64,000 nt of DNA from Triplophysa rosa (GCF_024868665.1 NC_079908.1:8779946-8843945); one strand, 5' to 3'. Shown: positions 25,012 to 36,594, counted from the first letter of the stretch. The notes: generated from the sequence alone by a model not told the origin. A program made the numbers and translations.

Positions 25012-25429
25012 CCGTTCTCATCGATTTGCGTATAAATAACAAGCTGTTGCATTATCGTGAAATACGTACGCCAAAGTTCGATTTTGCGTGCATAAATACG
25101 CCAATGTATGCGTGCACCTCGCTGGAGAGCAGCCATTTTGAAACGTACATGAAGAGGAAACACTGAAATAATTAAAATAATACTGTTAGGTTTAGGGTTT
25201 GGGTTAGGGTAGAGGTTATAATATGCACGCACGCTAACATTAGGTTTAGGGTTTGAGTTAGGGGACAGGTTAATAAGACAAATTGCCAGTTAATATGCAC
25301 GCGCGCTAAATTGGCGTATCATATGCACGCAAAAATAGGCGTATTTATGCATGCAAAATCGAACTTTGGCGTATGTATTTCACGATAATGCAACGCGCTT
25401 GTTATTTATACGCAATTCATGAGAATGCC
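25012..25429. mobile_element. Second fold-back element with TTAGGG-like core
   Basis: The left arm (25012 to about 25110) with TTGCGTATAAATAACAAGC and TTGCATTATCGTGAAATACG is mirrored by the right arm (about 25310-25429). The centre contains GTTTAGGGTTTGGGTTAGGG and a second similar tract near 25240. It is a different family from the 24.2-kb element but has the same architecture. Confidence 0.85.
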
Positions 25430-25870
25430 CAGAGAATAAAACGTGAAAATATTTAGAGGTTTTGTTACAATAAGCACTGACCTTATTTCAGGCGATTTAC
25501 CAAAAACCCATTCAAAAAACCCATAGACTTTGGGGCGATGGAACCGGAAGCTAACTCGCTAAGTCATCTCTGAGGTACTTAATAGCGAACGTTCTGTACA
25601 GTTTTGAAAACAGGTCGCAGTTATTGCATGATCATAAACAAACGTTTAATTACCAAATTTGATGACAGTTTAAGTTTTAATCTTGTGTCGAGAAGTTTCC
25701 ATCATGGCCGACGAACATCTTCAGTCAGCTTCGTGCTGCACAAGATCTCGTGGTAAATGCTGAGAACGCGAACGTGATTGCTACTAATTTAACTCAACCT
25801 GTGTTTTTAAGTCGAAGCGACAAATACTCTTGTCAAGTCAACTTACAAACTAGTTGAGACAGTAAAAACT

Positions 25871-25935
25871 TAAGGGGCCCTATTTTAACAATCTAAGCGC
25901 ATGGTCTAAAGTGCAAGGCGCAATACGAATGCCAG
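25871..25935 (+). repeat. Repeat fragment beginning GGGGCCCTATTTTAAC
   Basis: GGGGCCCTATTTTAACAATC followed by TAAGCGCATGGTCTAAAGTG matches, from memory, one terminus of a short element common in teleosts. The other end was not identified. Confidence 0.45.
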
Positions 25936-27025
25936 AGGGCACAATAAAACATAAAGGTCTTGATCTATGGAAATAACATTTATTTAAAACTGTATCTACT
26001 TGAGTGATTTTTCAGGGCATCTGTATTACACTACTTCACTACCGATACTTATTTGTATCTAATGCATGAAGTTGGTTCTTCTGAATAACGTCGCCAGCAT
26101 CTTGGTTAGTAAATGTTCTAGTATACGAAGATAACAAAGAGAGCAAAGGTTGTTTTGAAAGGTTGTTTTCTAAAGCCTTCCTCACATCAAAGGTCTTTTA
26201 AGAATGCTGCATGTGCCAACAAATTGTGCCGTTTAAATTGTTTCCATGCATCTGTTCGCTCAAACACAAGAGTGGATATATGCGTACTCCTTATGAAAAG
26301 TTCAAGGTTTTATTGAAGATGTGATGTCCTGCAAGCCAAATATATTATTCATGTTGTTTATGAGATTTGTAGATGCTGAAAGGCATTATTGCCTTGTACA
26401 TCCAATATGCATAATGAAAACCTGGAGGAAATTCTGCAACCATTGTTTTTTTCTGTTTCCACACACGGTCTTCAGCAGTCTGTTTAACCTTAACTTGTTT
26501 CCTTCTCCAGCCAGATTTCACAGGAATTTGAAACTATTTTACGAAATAGATTATCTTCACTCACTAGATTTTCTCACTAGATTGCCTTCTATGGCAGCAA
26601 CCTGAAAAATGCATGCAGCGATTATAATCTCTATAAAAGCATATTTGCAATGCTGCTTTAGAATTACACCAAAATGACATAATTATTCTGCCTACCATTA
26701 AGAACAGTCTTTGCGTTTGAAGTACGCCTCACAGAATTAGCTCAATAGTTTTTGGAACAGAGCGTCTCTTTTATCTGTCTTTGTCTGTTCTATGTCATGT
26801 GCTGACTCTCTTTTCCTGGCTTTGAACATGTGTGGCGTTCATTTTGTTTTTGATCTTCTACCTTTTCACTTTTGTTGTCTTGCCTGTTGTGAATTTGTCT
26901 GTGCCAGCTGTGTCCCACGAATATAATTTGAATGCTGATGACCAGTAGAAACCACATCCAGAGTCACCCAATGTTGTTTTTTAAATGCCTGTAAGTTTCT
27001 TCTTCATCGTACAAAAAGTCTGTCA
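25936..27025. other. Anonymous intergenic sequence
   Basis: No gene supported. The 94-codon open frame at 26321-26605 looks random. Confidence 0.4.
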
Positions 27026-27683
27026 AATTTACAGTAAAAGACAGCAGCTGTGGTTCGTAAAAAATACATTAAAATGTCATTTGGGTTATACACAAAGAAG
27101 TGAACTGATAAAATGACGGTAAAAACAGCTATGGTGGCAGAAATGTACTGTGAAAAATAAGGAAAAAATTTATATATAATTATAATATATAATTATATTT
27201 ACGGCACACTTAAAGGGATAGTTCACCCAAAAATAAAAATTCTGTCATGAATTATGTAACCTATGTCAAACTTCTAAATATCCAAGATAAATGAACATTG
27301 AACACAACTTTACTGAAAAACACTTAAAATAATCATATTTTAAAATATACTCTCCTAATGCAGTCTGACACAAAGCATGCTGAGAATTGGAAATCCTTCT
27401 CGACCAATGGTGTTGAATTATCATGTTTCAATAAAGTAAATTTAACAAAGAGCAAATCATTTTTTTGAGTTTTGGTCAAAACTGAAAGTTAATCAAAATA
27501 ATCATTTTACATTACTCAAAAGTAAAAATGTGTTTCAGGAATTTAAAGTATTAAAGTAAGTAGAACTGTTTTATAAAATTAAGTTTACACTACTTAATCT
27601 GTTTGATTATTTTGTGCATTTGGGTTTACAGTGGTAGTTAATGGTGCCCCAGAAATCTCAATTTATACAGGTTTGGTTGAGGG

Positions 27684-27879
27684 CATGGGCGTCGCTAGCA
27701 CTATTTATTCGGGGCTCTAGCCCCGATTGTTTGTAATCTAGCCCGGAATGTTTTGGCCTGGAAATATAATAACAGGAATTCAGTAACTGGACATTTAAAA
27801 TTCGCTGTGTACACGATGCTGACTGGCCTCTCTCCCACACGCGCCGAGTCACACGCACACACACACACACACACACACA

Positions 27880-27935
<56 letters not shown>

Positions 27936-29343
27936 CACACACAGGCGCGCACATACACACACACCACGTGACTGATTTCAACCTATCCTAGAACATCACC
28001 ATGCAGTTGAGCTGCTCGACAAAATAAAATAAAATATAATAGTGTGAGGGCAGAGAAGACTACAGAACGGCGTTGAAGACGAAGAAAGGTAACTTTAGTG
28101 TGCGAGTACACGCAGACGAAAATGTACACCTATAACTCATGATATAAAAATCCGGATTATCACAACAAGCCCGGACAGTTTTTCGTGATTCTGCTATTGC
28201 AGCATAATCTTAATCAAAATCAATGCAAAGATAGCAAAAATTAATTTGATCAATTTGTGATGCAATATTTTTACGAGGATAATGCACAGATGTTGCCTGT
28301 CGCTCATGTGAGGTCAGTGAGTGGTGTGTGTGAACCTTTCTTACCTGCTGCTGCCTCACATAAGTGCCAAGGACCGGGCGAGGCAATAATATCTTAATAT
28401 ATGACAGCATAGTGGAGCAATACTGTTTTTTATTTCTTGTAAAAAACATCATCCTTGAGCAAATGCTTCCCGTCAGCGCGCGAATCTTGTCTTTCAGGCT
28501 TATTGCTTGAATGGAAAATACACATATAATTATGTCAAAATGTCCGTTGAGTTTTTTAAACACAAAAAGTAAACAAACAGTTTTTGGGAGAAACTTTTTG
28601 GGACGTGTATCACTGCATCCGTGCATTAACGCTTTAAACATCTTAAAGTGCCAGCAGCTCAGTCACACCAGCAGTTATTAGGCCACTGGCTGTGTTTACT
28701 TAAAAATTTACTTCAAAACCTTTCATTTTTTATTTACATTAGGTTAAGCATTATCAATTATAGTTATTAAGTATTTCTATTCATATAAATACTTTTAGTA
28801 TTTAAGTAATTCAAGTTGTAAAAAAACATTACAAATATTTACACAATTTACAAACAAGGAAAAATCCTTGAAGGACTGACTGTTAATTTCATGCATTATT
28901 ATCGCCCAGCTCATAAACGTGAAAGCACTAATGCATTACAAACATTACCATACGCTTTTTTTGCTCAAGTCGAGTCTGGAAGATACTCTCTGATGATTCC
29001 ACCATCAAAAAATGAACAGGAAATCAGAATCATAAAGAACTTTGAAAAGTCCACAAGAGAATGAAGTACAGTAGACATACGTAGCTAGACATAGATAACA
29101 ATGCGGGTCAGATTTATAAAGTTACAGATTATTTTGTGTTTGATAATACATTGCATAAATGTGTTCATGCAAAGCATATTTTCCTTGGGAAGAAAAACTT
29201 AAATTTATGTGATTATTTTGTGTTTGCTAATAAACTATATTGCATTAAAAAATACCCCTTACAACCTAATCCAAATCCCCTACATTATCCCCTAATGTTT
29301 TAGGCTCAGCCCCTGATGGTTTTATATCCTAGATACGCCCCTG
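27684..29343. mobile_element. Non-autonomous hAT element with 8-bp target duplication
   Basis: GTTGAGGG occurs immediately outside both ends (27676-27683 and 29344-29351), the 8-bp duplication expected of hAT transposases. Terminal inverted repeats CATGGGCGTCGCTAG and, inverted, CAGGGGCGTATCTAG match at 12 of 15 positions. The interior holds a CA/GCAC microsatellite and A/T-rich sequence but no transposase. The insertion lies inside an older fold-back element. Confidence 0.88.
27850..27962 (+). repeat. Compound (CA)n / (GCAC)n microsatellite
   Basis: A run of CA dinucleotides is followed by about fifteen ACGC tetranucleotides and then CA again. It accounts for the artificial Cys/Val/Arg- and His/Thr-rich open frames on both strands here. 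Confidence 0.95.
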
Positions 29344-29400
29344 GTTGAGGGTGATTAAATGAAGACAGAATGTTTATTCTTAGGTGAACTATCCCTTTAA

Positions 29401-30795
29401 GAGTAACTTTAACTGTTAAATGTACTGTAAAAAACTGGCAGCTGTGGTTGCATCCAGACCGGTATAAAAGCAAAAAGTATTTTAAACCTTAAATCCCTGA
29501 ATAACAACAACAATTACGTCACCTTGTACATGCTACATTTTGATTTAAGTACCAGAAATGTTGTGAATTCACATTTTAAGCAACCAAATTTCTCTCTTTT
29601 AAACAGTTCAAGAATGCAAAACAAACCTATAGATATACAACAGAACAGTGGTGTTCTATTGTAGTTTGACTGGAGGTCTGTTCTTTTTTAACAATTTTTA
29701 TTCTATTAAACATTTTTAATAAACGCACAACACTGTCAGAGTAATAATAGAAAATACAATAATGAAAAAAGACTGGATGTTGGTTCTGACATGATAGTGG
29801 ACAGCAGGGAAAAATAAAAGAAATGTGTTTTTAAAATGAAGGAGAGCAACATGCAAACGTTCTTTTGTTGTTGACACCAAAGGTTGTGCGTCTAACCAAA
29901 CTGATATTGATATCTGTGTTAAATCACACCTCTTTACATGTTTAAAAATGATGTGCATGGTAAGAATGAGATGTCTTATTTCATTTTAAAAATATTTTGT
30001 TGGTTGATTTACCACTTGATGTCAAATGTACAAATCTAGATTCTGAAACAAATGCAATGCAAAAAAACGTTTGTCTACATTGCGCTTTCTTGCGTCACTC
30101 AACCACTGCTATGATTTCCTCCACCTGCTTCTCGCATGATCCTCAGGTTGGGGATATCAGAAATACTGCAATCTCATTTTGACACATCTATAGAGATCCG
30201 AAAGGTATGAGTGCAAAGAAGTAACTGAGGCTGGAGTGCTTGCTGATGCATTTTAAGAATAAAACCAGAAGAGAATAAACTTTATTGTGCAGTAGGCTTC
30301 AGGAGATTTTAGGCGCCTTGGAACATTGCAGATTATTTATAATTTTTTCATCCAATTCATTTCCCAGTGATGGATCTAAAGCTGAGAGAGTATAGAGACT
30401 TTATAAGCTTCCCCACTTGGAACGCCATATTGATAGGAAGCAGAATATGAGGCCCTGGTGCTTAATGTATGAAACATTATTTGAAGCAGCTGTGTTATCT
30501 GACTTGAAGTTTGGCAAATGTTGTATTAAATAATTGAATTTGTGAGCGATAATAAACATCACTTAAGTGGTAGAAGGGAAATACACCACAACACATGTGT
30601 GTTATTTCCTCCTGTAAAATCCTGATAGGAGACAATTTTATTTCTTGACATCATAAGGAGCTCTCGACTCAATTTGTTTACCTCAGCTGACACCTGTGAG
30701 AGGTAAACTCACGGTTGCCTCAAAGAGACAATTACATAAATTAATATGTAAGCGGGCAAAGTGTGTTTCTTTGGACCCCTTGCATTTCAGCCATC
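29401..30795. other. Anonymous intergenic sequence
   Basis: No gene supported. CTGTAAAAAACTGGCAGCTG at 29425-29444 resembles CAGTAAAAGACAGCAGCTGT near 27033, so an older CTGTAAAA-type element may have hosted the insertion at 27210. Confidence 0.4.
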
Positions 30796-30888
30796 AAGAA
30801 CTATTGATGCCAGTGATTGCCTATAGAGAAGCCTGAGGTAATCTGCTAGCCTTTAACTGACAGATACCAGGTCAGATGGTCTTCTCTA
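30796..30888 (+). repeat. Left arm of a long inverted repeat
   Basis: About 93 bases beginning AAGAACTATTGATGCCAGTG. They are repeated in inverse orientation at 31910-32005 with only a few differences, including a 3-base indel (ggctagcag against ggctataggcag). The loop is about 1 kb. Confidence 0.9.
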
Positions 30889-31047
30889 CAGAGCTGCTCT
30901 CATTTGAAATCAATCTGCCGAAATGTCAAGCTGCATTCATTCATTCATTCATTTAAAAGAGTTCTGAATGAAAGATTGGATGAGGTCTGTTCATTCTGAT
31001 TGAATCCTGTCAATCACAACCAGTGATGAAAAAATAGCTTGAAGATG

Positions 31048-31374
31048 CACTTAAAAAACAATGGTGCTATATAGCACTAAAAGTGGTTATTTGCTTGTAA
31101 TCATAGGGGAACCACTTTGGTGCCATATCTTTGTGCTTCAGTGGTTCTTCAGAGGTTCTTTGGGGTGATGGAGGTCTCATATAGCACCGTTTCCATATAA
31201 AGAATCTGTTAAGCCCCGTTATGGTTCTTTAGCAGTTCTATATCGCTCCTTCGTCATCCCAAAGAACCGCTGAAGAACCACTGAAGCACCAAAATCTGGT
31301 TTTATATAGCACCAAAAGTGGTTCCCCGATGATTACGAGCCAAGAACCACTTTTAGTGCTTTTTTTAGAGTGTG
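31048..31374. repeat. GGTTCTT fold-back MITE
   Basis: The left side has AGCACTAAAAGTGGTTATTT and the right AAGAACCACTTTTAGTGCTT; many internal GGTTCTT/AAGAACC pairs also match in inverse orientation. Typical of a teleost palindromic MITE. It lies inside the loop of the long inverted repeat. Confidence 0.8.
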
Positions 31375-31390
31375 GTTTAGTGGTCTTGAT

Positions 31391-31500
31391 GTACCAGTCT
31401 GGGTAAGATCAGTTGGTTTTGCTGTCTGACCAGTTCAAATTTCCATCAAACCAGTCCAACCTAACCAGACAGAGAGACCAGAAAACTAGTTTAGGCAGGT
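31391..31500. repeat. Decayed CTGGT/ACCAG-type MITE
   Basis: Repeated ACCAGTC, GACCAGTTC and AACCAGACAG motifs resemble the GCTGGTTT element at 47671-47858. Boundaries are not clear. Confidence 0.4.
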
Positions 31501-31560
31501 TTTTTCATTTAGAATAAAATGGCTATTTTACTGGCAATAATTGTACCACAGTGGTTTTTG

Positions 31561-31685
31561 TTATGTTATGTTATGTTATGTTATGTTATGTTATGTTATG
31601 TTATGTTATGTTATGTTATGTTATGTTATGTTATGTTATGTTATGTTATGTTATGTTATGTTATGTTATGTTATGTTATGTTATG
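31561..31685 (+). repeat. (TTATG)25 pentanucleotide microsatellite
   Basis: Twenty-five uninterrupted TTATG units, ending in a TTAGG variant. The open frame across it encodes only a repeating MLCYV pentapeptide. Confidence 0.98.
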
Positions 31686-31740
31686 TTAGGTATTCAGTGT
31701 TCAATGTCATGAATAAGCTTACATTTGATTAATGATCTTT

Positions 31741-31909
31741 AGTGAAAGTGAAAGTGAAAGTGAAAGTGACCTATCAGTCAGATATGGTGACCCATACCCG
31801 AAATGTGACCTCTGCATTTAACCCATCCAGAGAGTAGTGAACACACGCACAGCAAGTGGTGAACACACGTACACCCGGAGCAGTAGGCAGCTATAACTAC
31901 AGCGCCCGG
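31741..31909 (+). repeat. GTGAAA repeats joined to a dispersed teleost repeat
   Basis: About four GTGAAA units are followed by GATATGGTGACCCATACCCG, CTCTGCATTTAACCCATCC and ACACCCGGAGCAGTAGGCAG, ending GCGCCCGG. This sequence is widespread in fish genomes as I recall it; I cannot assign its class. It ends exactly where the right arm of the long inverted repeat begins. Confidence 0.65.
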
Positions 31910-32005
31910 TAGAGAAGACCATCTGACCAGGTATCTGTCAGTTAAAGGCTATAGGCAGATTACCTCAGGCTTCTCTATAGGCAATCACTGGCATCAATAG
32001 TTCTT
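31910..32005 (-). repeat. Right arm of the long inverted repeat
   Basis: Reverse complement of 30796-30888, running from TAGAGAAGACCATCTGACC to CATCAATAGTTCTT. Confidence 0.9.
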
Positions 32006-33880
32006 TACTGCATAATCTTAAATATTTCATAGTCATTTTACATAAGATTTCTTTTTAATTCATGTCTGAAATCCCATCTGTTCCTTTTTTGCCGGTTTAA
32101 ATAACTTAGAATCCTGAATTTTCATTGTGGTGTTAAAGGAGGTGTTTTGGACCAGCAGACATGTCCTTAAAACACGGTTTGTGGCACAAGAGAGCACCAT
32201 TTTCTCAGATCATCTCAGTCATGGGATGAACGACAAAAGCATCTGCCCTGCCTTATTTCTCCTCTACTAATTAACTTCAACAAGAAAAGCTGTTTTGCTT
32301 TGAGGTTTCATGCATTCCTATTCCTTAACTATTTGTCGGTGTATACAATGCTGCTCCTCATCAGAGGCGTATGTTGCATCTGTTGCACGCCCCCGGCCTT
32401 CCCTGATCTAACCCCACTGTCTTTCTCTCATGTGATTTTCTTTTCTCTTTTACAGTCATCAATAAACAAGAAAAGTGGATGTGTTTTTAGTCATTTCAGC
32501 CAACCCGTTTCAGCAAATGCTCTGTTCTTTATCTTTTTCTTTTTTTTCTTTTTTACTTGGACTACAACCGACTGCAATCACTGTACATTGAAACATATGT
32601 TGAGATTTCTCTTCAAGTCTTGATGGAAAGTGTTATCTTATGCATGGGCCTGCATGCTCAATCGTGCTCCTGGAGATCTACCTGCATACAGAATATACAT
32701 CCAACCCCAACAAACTAAGCTTATTAAAGAGTTCACTTACATAAACTTTTCAAAAGTGACAAAACATCACTTTATTTAAACAGCAAATGTGTCCAGTGTA
32801 ACGTCACTGTATGTTGTTGAATGCTTTTGTGTGTGGTGTGTACATGAATGGCAGGCAGAATTTTCTATTCTGTTTTATTCTCTTCGAAGTGTAGCTCTGG
32901 CCATCGGATAGGATGTAGCTGTTCTCCAAAGCAGATTTCAGAGATGGAAGTTTTTCAATAGCTTTCAAGTAGGAGAGCAAGAATTGCCTGTTATAATGTT
33001 ATACCCGTTCTGACAGCTGTCTTGTTAGGACATATGGTACCGGTTGATGCCAGAAAAGAACAACCAGGATACAACACCAGGCTGAGGTTTTAAAGAAGTG
33101 CATCAAACACAGAACCTACGTTAAACATTAAAAGCGCGATGGTAAATTAATTACCACTATTGATTATTCCTCCTAAAATATTTTACGTTTATTTTATGTA
33201 AAATGTGCACTTTATTTAATCTATAGATGACAACAGACATTCTTTATGCAGATTCGTGCATTTTTCAAATAGATTCCTGAAGCACCATTTGGGCTTCTTT
33301 GAAAATCCTTCAAAACAGCAATTTCTCTACTGCAACATTACTGCAGTTCACGCATTCCTGTGAAAACTGAAGACTGACTCCATAAAGGCCTTAAAGCGCT
33401 TAATTGTAAAGTTACTTGAGTAACAAACTCCATATAGGGTTCTGGCTCAATACTCTTTTGACTAGTGTGAGATGGTAAAGATATAAAGAGGCTACTTTAC
33501 AACAGTTCAGCTAAGATTCATATGATGTGGAGAGCTCGTTGAATAGATATGGTGGCATTGACATATAAATTGCATTTAAATTATGATAATGGAATATAGA
33601 CAGATATTCTCAGCTTGAGCAACCTACAGTGTGACCTTAAAAATGTATTATTAGTTATTATTAGCTGAAATTGGGAAACAATGTGTTTATGTATGCAGTA
33701 TATATATTTAACAGCTTTCCACTTTCTGGTTTTGGCATCAATTTCAGGACCAGCAACAAGGGCGCTTCACTCTTTCTAGTGCTATACAATATTAATATAA
33801 TTCATTTTTTATTTAAAATTCAATAATTATTGTTCATTCAAAAACACAAACACTGGTCCTGAAAATGCAATTCAAAAAAC
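32006..33880. other. Anonymous sequence downstream of the receptor gene
   Basis: No gene or repeat supported. It may include regulatory DNA or 3' flank of the minus-strand receptor gene. Confidence 0.4.
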
Positions 33881-33886
33881 TTTATT
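33881..33886 (-). promoter_or_regulatory. Candidate poly(A) signal for the adrenergic receptor gene
   Basis: Read on the minus strand this is AATAAA, about 360 bases beyond the stop codon of the receptor gene. It would give a short 3' UTR. It is one of several A/T-rich possibilities, and no transcript data are available. Confidence 0.35.
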
Positions 33887-34246
33887 TTAAATGTCTCACA
33901 TGTATGTCCTCAAATAAAGTGTCAGTGACAGACTTCATCCAGTTTTTCACTAATCAAACATTAGTCATCTTCCATAAATAAACGTGTAAATCGGACTGGC
34001 ACATGTGTGATCTTGGAATTCCTTTTCACATTTGTTCAGGCTACCTGCCTGCGTACAGAATGGTGTTAAAAATCTCACTTGTAAGTGCACAACACTCCAG
34101 TAAACAAATTGCGAGAAAAACACTCATATTTTAATGCTATTTACAGAGACGCGGACCACGCGAACAAACACTTTTTTCCGTTGAGAGTGCCCGCACAATG
34201 TCAAACGCAGGTAAACGTTCACATGTACACACGCCAGAACCTACAT

Positions 34247-35494
34247 TTACGAGCGCGCATGGCTATGGCACATAATCTTTGTAAACGCTTTCCTAAAGTC
34301 TCTGTTGAAAATCGTATAAATTATAGGGTTCACTGAGCTGTTGCAGTAGCCAATCCAGAAAAACAGATTGAACAGAGAATCCGGTATTGTGCAACTTTCC
34401 CGACATATGGCATGAAGGCTGTACGTGAAGAAAAAGGGGAACCAGCAGAGCACGAACACTCCCATGACCACGGCCAGCACGAATGTGAAGCGCTTCTCGC
34501 GCATCTGTGCCAGTTTGGACTTGGATAAGGACAGCTTGCGCGCCCTCGGATCCTGATCGAGGTCTGAGGTGCGACTACATGCCCATGACAGGCGTCCGTT
34601 TTGCCTTGGGCACGGCTGTGCCCCGTCCACTCTCCTGCTTTTGGTGAAGCGAGAGTTCCTCTGTTTGTTGGAGAAGCTACTCTCCTCCAAATCGATGTCA
34701 TCCAGCTCGCCTTTGCGCTCTCGGCTGCCAGAGCTGTTGCTGCTGGGGCTCTCCACCTCCGACTTGCCTTTACGCACGAAGCATGTCTCCGACTGCGATG
34801 GCTGTCGCTCCATCCCGTTCTTAGCCACAAAAACGGTGGCTGCGCGCTGTTTGGCCACCCTGTAGATTTTACAATACACCAAAATCATGATGAGACCAGG
34901 TGCAAAAAACGAGACCATGCAGGATGAGAGGATGTACCACGTCTCGTTGTTCAGCAAGCACTCCATCTCGTCGTGTTTGGTCATGATTAGTGGTGGGAAA
35001 GAGATCACAGCCGATATAACCCACACCACCGCAATCATGCTTTTTATTCTCCGTGGGGTCCTCTTCAGGTTGTAGCTGACCGCTTTGGTCACCGACCAGT
35101 ACCTGTCCAAACTTATGGCGCAAAGATGGACAATAGATGACGTGCAGAATAGCACGTCCAGAGCCAGGTAAAAGGCACACCAGGTGCTGCCAAAGAACCA
35201 GTATCCCATAACTTCATTGGCCAGGGAGAACGGGATGACCAAAGTGGCCACCAAAATATCAGCAGATGCCAAAGAGACCAAAAAGAGGTTTTGTGGCGCA
35301 CGGAGCGCACGGCTGGTAAAAACGGCCACCACTACTAATACATTTCCCACGATGGTCACCAGGATGATAACGGTGACCACGAGAATAATCAACACCGCCG
35401 CGTACTGTGAATGTGGCGGGGGTCTCGGTGCGTTCGTGTCATTAGTATCCGCAGTTGAGTTCAGCGAGAAATTAGGGATTGTTGTCAAATCCAT
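34247..35494 (-). CDS. adra2d: Alpha-2 adrenergic receptor, fish alpha-2D type
   Basis: Rhodopsin-class GPCR for adrenaline and noradrenaline in the plasma membrane; the family couples to Gi/o and lowers cAMP. The single-exon reading frame gives 415 residues from the chosen start. Visible features: N-glycosylation sequons at N8, N12 and N18; seven hydrophobic segments; TM2 Asp79; TM3 amine-binding Asp113; DRY at 130-132; Cys106 and Cys179 for the extracellular disulfide; TM5 serines S191 and S195; a long third intracellular loop (about 214-333); CWFP at 350-353 in TM6; NPIIY at 389-393 in TM7; and a tail Cys409 that could be palmitoylated. The frame is open upstream to a Met at 35623, adding 43 basic residues. 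I chose 35494 because its context (A at -3, G at +4) is stronger and a short glycosylated N-terminus is typical of the family. Absence of introns is usual for this family. Receptor class is certain. The D subtype is inferred from the second extracellular loop and third loop as I remember them; alpha-2C is the main alternative. Confidence 0.93.
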   Translation of the reverse strand: MDLTTIPNFSLNSTADTNDTNAPRPPPHSQYAAVLIILVVTVIILVTIVGNVLVVVAVFTSRALRAPQNLFLVSLASADILVATLVIPFSLANEVMGYWFFGSTWCAFYLALDVLFCTSSIVHLCAISLDRYWSVTKAVSYNLKRTPRRIKSMIAVVWVISAVISFPPLIMTKHDEMECLLNNETWYILSSCMVSFFAPGLIMILVYCKIYRVAKQRAATVFVAKNGMERQPSQSETCFVRKGKSEVESPSSNSSGSRERKGELDDIDLEESSFSNKQRNSRFTKSRRVDGAQPCPRQNGRLSWACSRTSDLDQDPRARKLSLSKSKLAQMREKRFTFVLAVVMGVFVLCWFPFFFTYSLHAICRESCTIPDSLFNLFFWIGYCNSSVNPIIYTIFNRDFRKAFTKIMCHSHARS

Positions 35495-36225
35495 TCTGGA
35501 TGCGTTTGATGTTGCTTCTCCATTTCCAAGCGTATTCTCATCCAAGACGCGTTTCGACTTTAAACTTGCCTCCGATCTAAAGCGCTGCGCAATCCGGCGG
35601 AGAGTCCACACCAAACCTATCATACCAAAGATGATGTTCTAACTTTTATAACTCTCGGATGATATAAATATATGTTGTCTGTTTCGCTCGCTATTGATGG
35701 CGCAGTAGTGCACCTCAAGACATGTTTTGTTACTGAAAGAAGCGCACTGGAGACAAAAAGAGAGGTCTGGTGCAGACGGGGGTTGAATATTTGGCGCGCT
35801 CCCGTGTGTCGCACTGAACGAGTATATGGGAGATACTGAGCGATTTGTGCCTTTGTCTCTCCCTCTCTCACTTTGCACGGCGGCGGCAAATTTGCACATT
35901 ATTTTGGTACTTGATTTAATAACAGTAGAACAATTTTTGAAAAACCCACAATCAATCCCATGTTATAACTTTCATTAATAATGAAATGTAATCAAGAAAT
36001 GAAATTCCCAGTAAATAAGATAATATGGTTTACATAAATTATGCAGCACTTGCTCTTTGTGGTTATTTGGATGCATTGTAACTCATTGCTTTGGTAACAA
36101 ATATCTTAGTTTATTTTTAGTACATTTTTTGTAAAATGTCCATATATTAAGCCAATTAGTTAACAATAATCAACAGAAATAATTAGATTTATTTACCATT
36201 TACAACAGGTAAATAAGTAGATTTA
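35495..36225 (-). other. 5' flank of the adrenergic receptor gene
   Basis: Contains the in-frame upstream extension to 35623 and a moderately GC-rich stretch to about 35890, probably 5' UTR and proximal promoter on the minus strand. No TATA box or defined start site could be identified with confidence; beyond 35900 it is A/T-rich. Confidence 0.45.
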
Positions 36226-36594
36226 TAGGAACTGTTCACCCAAAAATGAAAATTCTGTCATCATTTACTCACCCTCAAGTTGTTCTAAATCTGTATAAAT
36301 TTCATTGTTCTGATGAACACAGAGAAAGATATTTGGAAAAATGCTTGTAACCAAACAGTTCCTGGCCACGATTGACTAGTAGGAAAAATCACTTTATAAA
36401 TTTATTTTTAAAATCCAATATATTTTTGACATTTTTTTCTGCTGTGGTAGTCAATGGTGGCGAAGAACTGTTTGGTTACAAGCATTCTTCTAAATATCTT
36501 TCTCTGTGTTCATCAGAGCAATGAAATTTATACAGATTTGAGGGTGAGTAAATGAAGACAGAATTGTTATTATTGGTTGAACTGTCCCTTAAAG
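36226..36594. repeat. Angel-like fold-back MITE
   Basis: A well-preserved copy. The left arm (actgttcacccaaaaatgaa, catcatttactcaccctcaa, gaacacagagaaagatattt) pairs with the right arm (aaatatctttctctgtgttc, gagggtgagtaaatgaagac, gttgaactgtccctt). The central loop is about 75 bases. Its right terminus is interrupted by the hAT MITE at 36595. Confidence 0.85.

Larger units (their letters stand above)
27210..29400. mobile_element. Angel-like element split by a hAT insertion
   Basis: The outer termini TTAAAGGGATAGTTCACC (27210-27227) and GGTGAACTATCCCTTTAA (29383-29400) are perfect 18-base inverted repeats. The left part continues with CCAAAAATAAAAATTCTGTC and the right with its counterpart GAAGACAGAATGTTTATTCT. 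The interior is occupied by a separate 1,660-base element at 27684-29343. The host element itself is about 530 bases and non-coding. Confidence 0.88.

Noticed and set aside
27658..27981. Overlapping open frames rich in Cys/Val/Ala/Arg or His/Thr
   Set aside because: They translate a CA/GCAC microsatellite and occur in several frames on both strands.
28210..28641. 143-codon minus-strand open frame inside the hAT element at 27684-29343
   Set aside because: No zinc-finger or hAT dimerisation motifs; it does not resemble a transposase.
31541..31732. Open frame encoding a repeating MLCYV peptide
   Set aside because: Pure translation of the TTATG microsatellite.
31561..32005. Possible CRISPR-like array of short repeats
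   Set aside because: The repeats are contiguous microsatellite units without spacers, in a vertebrate genome.
34330..34830. 166-codon alternate-frame open frame on the minus strand
   Set aside because: A shadow of the GC-rich adrenergic receptor coding sequence in another frame.
35184..35642. 152-codon plus-strand open frame antisense to the receptor
   Set aside because: A shadow of the receptor gene on the opposite strand; no features of its own.
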